Source of the DNA: Candidatus Woesearchaeota archaeon
GTDB taxonomy: Archaea > Nanobdellota > Nanobdellia > SCGC-AAA011-G17 > JACPNG01
Assembly (NCBI GenBank): GCA_016185555.1
Contig: JACPNI010000118.1
Coordinates: 1-10,634, forward strand
Direction of reading: 5' to 3'
DNA length: 10,634 nt
How positions within the stretch are numbered: position 1 is the first letter of the stretch; the number at the start of each line of letters is the position of its first letter. Below, piece after piece: positions 6,609 to 10,634 of the stretch. The notes beneath the pieces were generated by a model that ran no database searches, was not told the DNA's origin, and saw only the letters and a program-made list of their open reading frames with translations. The translations under genes and the position numbers were made by a program.

Positions 6609-6624
6609 CCTTATAAACCTTTCG
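6609..6624 (-). promoter_or_regulatory. BRE/TATA promoter of the four-gene cassette
   Basis: The minus strand reads CGAAAGGTTTATAAGG, an almost ideal archaeal BRE plus TATA box. The expected transcription start is near 6588, giving a 5' leader of about 30 nt that contains the Shine-Dalgarno site. This is the best promoter in the window. Confidence 0.75.
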
Positions 6625-6664
6625 TTTTGTTACTACTATAAAAAAGTGACATATGTTGCAAAAC

Positions 6665-6672
6665 TTTAAATA
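6665..6672 (+). promoter_or_regulatory. TATA box without an obvious gene immediately downstream
   Basis: GCAAAAC then TTTAAATA makes a good BRE/TATA pair pointing right, divergent from the cassette promoter about 45 bp away. The predicted start near 6695 is about 135 nt before the tRNA and falls downstream of the nearest ATG (6683). It could give a long tRNA-His precursor or a short untranslated transcript. Confidence 0.4.
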
Positions 6673-6769
6673 GTATTAAAGGATGAAAATAGTAAAATGG
6701 CAAGAGTTGATTTTGTTCATTGCTAGTACTTTTTTCTTAGATTTTACTAATTTGGTGTTTTATAATCCA

Positions 6770-6782
6770 AAAGATATAAATA
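6770..6782 (+). promoter_or_regulatory. Probable promoter of the tRNA-His / mtnA / hisS unit
   Basis: AAAG followed by ATATAAATA, with the TATA core TATAAATA at 6775-6782. The expected transcription start at about 6804-6808 leaves a leader of roughly 25 nt before the tRNA at 6831, a normal arrangement for an archaeal tRNA gene. No later promoter is visible before mtnA, so this one probably serves the whole unit. Confidence 0.55.
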
Positions 6783-6830
6783 AAGTAGTAATTGAAAGAA
6801 AAGATACCCAATATTGTGTGGGGGAATTAT

Positions 6831-6902
6831 GGCCGCAATCGTACATCGGTAGTATAGAGGCCTGTGGAGCCTTTGAGCGGAGTCCGACTCTCCGTTGCGG
6901 CC
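6831..6902 (+). tRNA. tRNA-His (anticodon GTG)
   Basis: The 72 nt fold into a full cloverleaf. The genome-encoded G-1 (6831) faces C73 (6902), the identity pair of tRNA-His. The acceptor GCCGCAA pairs with TTGCGGC, the D stem GTAC with GTAT around a loop containing GG, and the anticodon stem GAGGC with GCCTT around CTGTGGA (anticodon GTG at 6864-6866). The variable loop has 4 nt and the T stem CGGAG pairs with CTCCG. CCA is not encoded; the sequence after C73 is CTTAAA. The T loop reads TCCGACT, so position 55 is C where U (pseudouridine) is nearly universal. Position 15 is T, which is also uncommon. All stems are intact, so the gene is probably functional. It lies upstream of, and in the same direction as, the gene for its own synthetase. 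Confidence 0.93.
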
Positions 6903-6913
6903 CTTAAATAAAC

Positions 6914-7981
6914 ATGAAAGTTAAAGACAAAAATTATAGGACAATCTGGATGGAGGGAAGCAATGTCCTTATGGTAGACCAGAATAAGCTTCCTTTTGAA
7001 TTTAGTATTTATCTCTCTAAAGATTATATTGATACAATAAAGGCAATAAAATCAATGACTGTCCGAGGTGCAGGGGCTATAGGTGCAGCAGCCGGCTATG
7101 CTATGGCACAGGCTTTTATAGACGGTAAGGATTTATCTGAGGAAGAGTTTTTTTATCATGTAATTTATGCAGGTGAGTGTATTAAAAAATCAAGGCCGAC
7201 AGCTCAAAATCTCTTTTATGCAGTTGACAGGGTTCTTAATGTTAATGGCTCTACGGTTGAAGAGGTTGTAAATAATGCAGTTTTAGAAGCGCAAAAAATA
7301 GCAGATGAGGATGCAGAGCAAAGCAGGGAAATTGGTAGGTATGGATCTGTTTTGATTAAGGAAAATGCAAAGATCTTAACACACTGTAATGCTGGTTGGT
7401 TAGCTTTTGTTGATTACGGCACAGCATTATCACCGATTTATATTGCTAAAGAACAAGGAAAAAATCCGTTTGTTTATGTTGATGAGACAAGGCCAAGAAG
7501 TCAGGGTGCTAGATTGACTGCATGGGAGTTATGCAATGAAGATATTGACCATAGAATAATATCAGATAATGCGGCTGCTTATTACATGTCCAAAGGCCTG
7601 GTTGATTTGGTTATAGTTGGTGCAGATAGAATAGCACTCAATGGTGATGTTGCTAATAAAATAGGAACCTTAGAAAAGGCGATATTAGCTAAGCATTATG
7701 GAATCCCGTTTTATGTTGCTGCTCCATTATCTACATTTGATGCAAATTGTAAATCAGGAAATGATATCCCAATAGAGGAAAGAAGTGAAGAAGAGGTGTT
7801 GTATCAAACCGGTTTAGACAGTGAAGGAAAACTAAGAAAAGTCTTGGTTGCTTCTCCTTGTTCTAAAGCATTAAATCCTGCTTTTGATATTACACCATCT
7901 GAAATTGTTACGGCAATAATTACAAATAAAGGAATAATTGAACCTAGAGAAAATTTAATATTGGAGTTATTTATATCTTAA
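6914..7981 (+). CDS. mtnA: S-methyl-5-thioribose-1-phosphate isomerase (MtnA / eIF2B-alpha-like family)
   Basis: Isomerises methylthioribose-1-phosphate to methylthioribulose-1-phosphate in recycling of methylthioadenosine. At 355 aa it has normal MtnA length. Motifs in order are SMTVRGAGAIGAAAGYAM (47-64, usually RGAPAIG), LTHCNAGWLA with the catalytic Cys158, VYVDETRPRSQGARLTAWEL (187-206), and GADRIALNGDVANKIGT with the catalytic Asp238. PFYVAAP, IPIEER and NPAFDITPSEIVTAIIT close the protein. The related ribose-1,5-bisphosphate isomerase of the archaeal AMP pathway is shorter and lacks this exact motif set, so MtnA is preferred. The physiological substrate could still be another 1-phospho-5-deoxysugar. 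The ATG is only 12 nt after the tRNA's last base, with no Shine-Dalgarno site and no room for a promoter, so it must be expressed from the tRNA transcript. hisS follows after 4 nt. Confidence 0.87.
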   Translation: MKVKDKNYRTIWMEGSNVLMVDQNKLPFEFSIYLSKDYIDTIKAIKSMTVRGAGAIGAAAGYAMAQAFIDGKDLSEEEFFYHVIYAGECIKKSRPTAQNLFYAVDRVLNVNGSTVEEVVNNAVLEAQKIADEDAEQSREIGRYGSVLIKENAKILTHCNAGWLAFVDYGTALSPIYIAKEQGKNPFVYVDETRPRSQGARLTAWELCNEDIDHRIISDNAAAYYMSKGLVDLVIVGADRIALNGDVANKIGTLEKAILAKHYGIPFYVAAPLSTFDANCKSGNDIPIEERSEEEVLYQTGLDSEGKLRKVLVASPCSKALNPAFDITPSEIVTAIITNKGIIEPRENLILELFIS

Positions 7982-7985
7982 TAAT

Positions 7986-9239
7986 ATGGAAGTATTAAAT
8001 GCTAAAGGAACCAGGGACTATAGTGGGGAAGAAGCGATAATCAGAGAGAGAATTGTTAAGTTATTAAGAAGTATATTTGAGATGTATGGCTTTTCTCCTT
8101 TAGATGGTCCAATACTGGAAAGATATGAAACCTTGTCTGCAAAGTATGCTGGTGGCGCAGAGATACTTAAGGAAACCTTTAGACTTGTAGATCAGGGCAA
8201 GAGAGATCTGGGATTAAGGTATGATTTAACTGTTCCTTTGGCCAGATTTTTGGCAATGAATCCACAAACTAAACTGCCATTTAAAAGATACCAGATTGGC
8301 AAGGTGTTTAGGGATGGTCCTGTAAGCTCAAACAGGATAAGGGAGTTTACACAATGTGATGTTGATATAGTCGGGACTCGTTCATTAGCTGCAGATGCGG
8401 AAATGCTGGCAATTGCCTATGAGTTTCTAACTAAGATAGGAATAAAGCCTATAATAAAGGTAAATAACAGAAAAGTGCTAAATACAATAATTGATGATTG
8501 TGGTATTGAAAAAGAGTCAAGAGATTTTGTTATACTTGCAATAGATAAGTTTGATAAAATAGAAGAAAAAGGCGTTAAAGAAGAATTATTTGCTAAAGGG
8601 ATTCCACCAGATAAAATCATTAAGCTGTTTAAATTACTAAAATCAGATAACTTAAAATTAAGTGATGAACAAGGATTGATTGAATTAAAAGAAGTATTAA
8701 AATTTGCAGGACTGTTTGGTGTTAAGAATATCAAGGTTGATTATTCTTTGGCAAGAGGGCTTGCATACTATACGGGTACTGTATTCGAGGTTTATGCTGG
8801 GGATGTTAAAGAAGCCATAACTGCGGGTGGGAGATATGACAAAATGATAGGTGAGTTTATGGGCTCAGGCAGTTATCCTGCAGTTGGAATTTCATTTGGC
8901 CTTGAGAGAGTATCTAACTTAGTATTGAATTCCAAGAATCCTGGGGTTTATACAGAATCAAAAACAGTTACTACGGTTTATATTATCCCAATAGGTATTT
9001 TTGATGAAGCAGTTAATGTTTTAAATGAGCTAAGAAAAGCAGGCATTAACTCTGATATTGACTTGAGCAATCGAGGGATTAGCAGGAATCTTGATTATGC
9101 AGACAAATTAAAAATACCTTATGTCCTGTTCATTGGGAAACAAGAGTTATCTAAGAATAAATTTAAACTTCGTGATATGAGAACAGGCAAGGAAGAATTG
9201 TTTAGCATAAAGAATTTGATTAAAAAATTAACGGAATAA
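7986..9239 (+). CDS. hisS: Histidyl-tRNA synthetase
   Basis: Class II synthetase that charges tRNA-His, 417 aa, the usual size. The N-terminal catalytic core has AKGTRDY (6-12), GAEILKETFRLVD (57-69), and LRYDLTVPLARF (77-88). Motif 2 is RYQIGKVFRDGP (101-112) running on to REFTQCDVDIVG. The histidine-binding signature LARGLAYYTGTVFEVY is at 255-270, GGRYDKMIGEF at 281-291, and motif 3 GISFGLERVSNL at 301-312. An anticodon-binding alpha/beta domain follows at about 328-417, with VYIIPIG, LRKAGINSDIDL and YVLFIGKQEL. It is complete and not a HisZ-type paralogue, since it keeps the C-terminal domain and the signature arginine. It starts 4 nt after mtnA with no Shine-Dalgarno site and lies about 1.1 kb downstream of its cognate tRNA on the same strand. 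Confidence 0.96.
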   Translation: MEVLNAKGTRDYSGEEAIIRERIVKLLRSIFEMYGFSPLDGPILERYETLSAKYAGGAEILKETFRLVDQGKRDLGLRYDLTVPLARFLAMNPQTKLPFKRYQIGKVFRDGPVSSNRIREFTQCDVDIVGTRSLAADAEMLAIAYEFLTKIGIKPIIKVNNRKVLNTIIDDCGIEKESRDFVILAIDKFDKIEEKGVKEELFAKGIPPDKIIKLFKLLKSDNLKLSDEQGLIELKEVLKFAGLFGVKNIKVDYSLARGLAYYTGTVFEVYAGDVKEAITAGGRYDKMIGEFMGSGSYPAVGISFGLERVSNLVLNSKNPGVYTESKTVTTVYIIPIGIFDEAVNVLNELRKAGINSDIDLSNRGISRNLDYADKLKIPYVLFIGKQELSKNKFKLRDMRTGKEELFSIKNLIKKLTE

Positions 9240-9243
9240 TTTT

Positions 9244-10113
9244 ATGTCTGATGTTGTTATAACCAATGAAGAGAATTTGCTGAAGGCTTTAAAATACGTC
9301 TTTGATAATCTTGAGGTTCCTGATTTAAAAGATAAAATAGTTTTAATAAAGCCAAATACAAATACACCGGATCCGCCACCAGGTTCTACTGCGCCGGATT
9401 TGCTTGATGCAACAATAAAGATAGTCAAGGAATTTAGCCCAAAAAAAATAATTGTTGGCGATAAAAGCATGTCTTCTTTATCAACAATTGAGGTTGTTAA
9501 AAAAATAGGGATAATAGACGTTTGCAAGGAAAATAATGTGGAGTTTCTTGATTTTGATGACTGCAAGTGGGTTAAGGTTGACAACAGGAACTTTGACGGG
9601 TGGTCAATAGGATTTAGCTATTCAAAAATATTTGATGAAGTAGATTATGTTATTTCTTTAGTAATATGTAAAACCCATTGGACTGCAAGATTTACAATGG
9701 CTTTGAAGGGGCAGGTTGGAATAACTAATGATAACGACAGAGAACAATTGCCACATGGCCGCGATATGGATGATTTATTTGGGCAGATGGTTGCAGAGAT
9801 TTCAACTGTTAAAAAACCCGATTTGGTAATTATGGATGCAAGAAAAAGCTTTGTTGAAGGAGGCCCTAATCAAGGTGCATTGAAGGAAGCAGGTTTGATT
9901 GTTGGAAGTAAAGACCCTATTGCAAATGATATGGTGGGTATTGCAATCTTAAGGATGTTGGGAACAACAAAAATCCTAGAAAAAACAAAAATAGAGGATT
10001 TAATACAAATAAAACAGGCAATAAAACTTAAGGTTGGGAATTCTAGTATAGATGATATAAATCTTATTGGTAATGAAAAGTTAATTAAAAAAATAAAGAA
10101 AAAATTATATTAG
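9244..10113 (+). CDS. DUF362 family protein
   Basis: A 289-residue protein of the DUF362 family. Recognisable features are KIVLIKPNTNTP (31-42, the conserved IKPN), a run of alternating strands and helices with KKIIVGDKSM, and DYVISLVICKTHWTARFTMALKGQVGI (134-160, the KtH...T.alKn..G block). EGGPNQGA (205-212) and LIVGSKDPIANDMVGIAIL (218-236, the closing asD.vA.D motif) follow. The ferredoxin-type cysteine clusters fused to many family members are absent. Biochemical role is not established for this type, although DUF362 proteins often accompany redox enzymes. It starts 4 nt after hisS and is presumably co-transcribed. Its stop overlaps the stop of the convergent regulator gene by 4 bp. Confidence 0.85.
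   Translation: MSDVVITNEENLLKALKYVFDNLEVPDLKDKIVLIKPNTNTPDPPPGSTAPDLLDATIKIVKEFSPKKIIVGDKSMSSLSTIEVVKKIGIIDVCKENNVEFLDFDDCKWVKVDNRNFDGWSIGFSYSKIFDEVDYVISLVICKTHWTARFTMALKGQVGITNDNDREQLPHGRDMDDLFGQMVAEISTVKKPDLVIMDARKSFVEGGPNQGALKEAGLIVGSKDPIANDMVGIAILRMLGTTKILEKTKIEDLIQIKQAIKLKVGNSSIDDINLIGNEKLIKKIKKKLY
10087..10104 (-). terminator. T-rich tract ending the regulator transcript
   Basis: On the minus strand two runs, TTTTTT and TTTTTTT, follow the regulator's stop within 25 nt, as in intrinsic archaeal termination. They are encoded by lysine codons of the opposite gene. Confidence 0.4.
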
Positions 10114-10436
10114 TTTAGGGCAATTTCTTTTTTTGGAAAATGTTTGTTTGTTTCTTCCTTGATAACTTCCCAGTGTAATTTCACAAGTTTCTTTATCGTT
10201 GGGTCATTTGTGTTTAGTTTAAATAATTTCGCTTTACCTATATCCCTAGTATGTATAACTGCACTGTTTTTTAGGAGCGTTTTCCATGCTCGTATAAACG
10301 AGGTCCACCCTACACCCGCACCTTCTGCTATTTCAGTCATCGAATAATCAAAATCCTTACCAAGTATTAAAAAGTTTATAATCCTAACCAGCGGGGTATC
10401 TCCAAAGTATTTCACAAATATGCTTTCTTTAACCAT
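10110..10436 (-). CDS. Small winged-helix transcriptional regulator
   Basis: A 108-residue DNA-binding protein. Residues 15-30 (PLVRIINFLILGKDFD) form a first helix. MTEIAEGAGVGWTSFIRAWKTLL (33-55) is the helix-turn-helix, and the AVIHTRDIGKAKLFKL strands (59-74) form the wing. A C-terminal helix (78-97) may be for dimerisation. This layout is typical of archaeal one-domain winged-helix regulators; no ligand domain or cysteine sensor is visible. Transcription should be leaderless, because a TATA box is centred about 28 bp before the ATG. It is divergent from a DUF167 gene across 93 bp containing both promoters, so that gene and itself are its first candidate targets. The specific family could not be named. 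Confidence 0.75.
   Translation of the reverse strand: MVKESIFVKYFGDTPLVRIINFLILGKDFDYSMTEIAEGAGVGWTSFIRAWKTLLKNSAVIHTRDIGKAKLFKLNTNDPTIKKLVKLHWEVIKEETNKHFPKKEIALN
10128..10134 (+). terminator. Oligo-T tract after the hisS/DUF362 unit
   Basis: Seven consecutive T residues, 15-21 nt after the DUF362 stop codon, a plausible archaeal intrinsic terminator. It lies within the 3' end of the opposite-strand regulator gene. Confidence 0.4.
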
Positions 10437-10457
10437 AATACTTTGTTTGGATTATAA

Positions 10458-10470
10458 CTATTTAAATATT
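10458..10470 (-). promoter_or_regulatory. TATA box of the winged-helix regulator
   Basis: Minus strand AATATTTAAATAG, centred about 28 bp upstream of ATG 10436 and preceded by ACAA. This spacing predicts a leaderless or nearly leaderless mRNA. The core ATTTAAAT is palindromic and so could act in either direction. Confidence 0.55.
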
Positions 10471-10474
10471 TTGT

Positions 10475-10512
10475 AATTCATTATAGAATAAATTTATATT
10501 TGGAAATGAATT
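10475..10512. repeat. Inverted repeat AATTCATT / AATGAATT around a TATA box
   Basis: AATTCATT at 10475-10482 and its perfect complement AATGAATT at 10505-10512 have centres 30 bp apart, about three helical turns. They bracket the TATA box of the DUF167 gene. This is a candidate operator for the adjacent regulator, but an 8-bp match in AT-rich DNA can occur by chance. Confidence 0.4.
10493..10500 (+). promoter_or_regulatory. TATA box of the DUF167 gene
   Basis: AGAATAAA then TTTATATT. The predicted start near 10522 gives a leader of fewer than ten nucleotides before ATG 10530, and no Shine-Dalgarno site is present. Confidence 0.5.
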
Positions 10513-10529
10513 CTTGATAGACAATTAAA

Positions 10530-10634
10530 ATGAATAAGAAAATTATAAAAGTTAAAGTTAAAACAAATTCAAAAGAAAACAAAATTGAAAAAAAAGATGA
10601 AGTTTATCTTGTCTTTGTAAAATCCTCACCAGAA
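10530..10634 (+). CDS. DUF167 (YggU-like) family protein, 3' truncated by window end
   Basis: The first 35 codons are open to the end of the window. IKVKVKTNSKENKIEKKDE and YLVFVKSSPE match the start of DUF167 proteins: strand, 'P-N-S-K-x-N-x-I', then 'L-x-V-x-V-x-x-x-P-x-x-G-K-A-N', the last part lying beyond the window. The family is small (about 75-100 aa) with an alpha/beta fold, and its function is not established. It is divergent from the winged-helix gene. The call rests on a short fragment but the pattern is distinctive. Confidence 0.7.
   Translation, partial: MNKKIIKVKVKTNSKENKIEKKDEVYLVFVKSSPE

Noticed and set aside
5201..6902. Cassette as an element integrated at the tRNA-His gene
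   Set aside because: No integrase is present, and I found no second copy of the tRNA 3' end by eye. The cassette is on the 5' side of the tRNA, whereas integration usually uses the 3' part.
6683..6907. 74-codon open frame beginning MKIVKWQEL
   Set aside because: It reads straight through the entire tRNA-His gene, its ATG lies upstream of the transcription start expected from the nearest TATA box, and it has no Shine-Dalgarno site. Chance open frame.
6914..7981. Ribose-1,5-bisphosphate isomerase of the archaeal AMP/RuBisCO pathway
   Set aside because: Same superfamily, but the length of 355 aa and the RGAGAIG, THCNAG, DETRPRSQGARLTAWEL and IPIEER motifs fit MtnA better.
9228..9584. Minus-strand frame across the hisS/DUF362 junction, and similar frames at 210-866, 8417-8734 and 10144-10347
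   Set aside because: All are antisense to genes with clear family motifs and show Ser/Phe/Leu-rich shadow composition.

Overview
The window looks like a compact, AT-rich archaeal chromosome, most probably from a small-genome (DPANN-like) lineage. The archaeal signs are BRE/TATA boxes (for example GAAAATTTTATAA and CGAAAGGTTTATAAGG). Several of these boxes lie about 26-28 bp before a start codon, which implies leaderless mRNAs. There is also a tRNA-His gene without an encoded CCA, and genes are very tightly packed, with convergent stop codons that overlap. The phylum is an inference from gene style; no rRNA or ribosomal protein is present to settle it.

Layout, left to right. (1) 1-2297, plus strand: a 5'-truncated cystathionine beta-synthase with C-terminal CBS domains, overlapping by ATGA with cystathionine gamma-lyase. 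Together they form a reverse-transsulfuration operon (homocysteine to cysteine). (2) 2329-4254, plus strand: two membrane proteins, a bacterial-PH-domain (YdbS/DUF304-like) protein and an apolipoprotein N-acyltransferase-like protein whose nitrilase domain lacks two residues that are essential in the bacterial enzyme. (3) 4241-5170, minus strand: an enlarged ribulose-phosphate 3-epimerase-like TIM barrel that keeps all four metal ligands. (4) 5201-6557, minus strand: a tight cassette of four small, soluble, probably helical proteins. Three are unrecognised and the last is a J-domain protein with an intact HPD motif. The cassette has a textbook archaeal promoter, strong Shine-Dalgarno sites and a visibly higher GC content than its neighbours. 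It is the least explained part of the window.

(5) 6831-10113, plus strand: tRNA-His(GTG), then methylthioribose-1-phosphate isomerase (mtnA) beginning only 12 nt after the tRNA, histidyl-tRNA synthetase (hisS), and a DUF362 protein. These look like one transcription unit in which a tRNA and its cognate synthetase are co-transcribed. (6) 10110-10634: a minus-strand winged-helix regulator and, divergent from it, the start of a DUF167/YggU-family gene cut by the window end.

Metabolically, CBS, CGL and MtnA all belong to sulfur amino-acid recycling: MtnA to methionine salvage and CBS/CGL to cysteine synthesis from homocysteine. No CRISPR array, insertion sequence, integrase or rRNA was seen.
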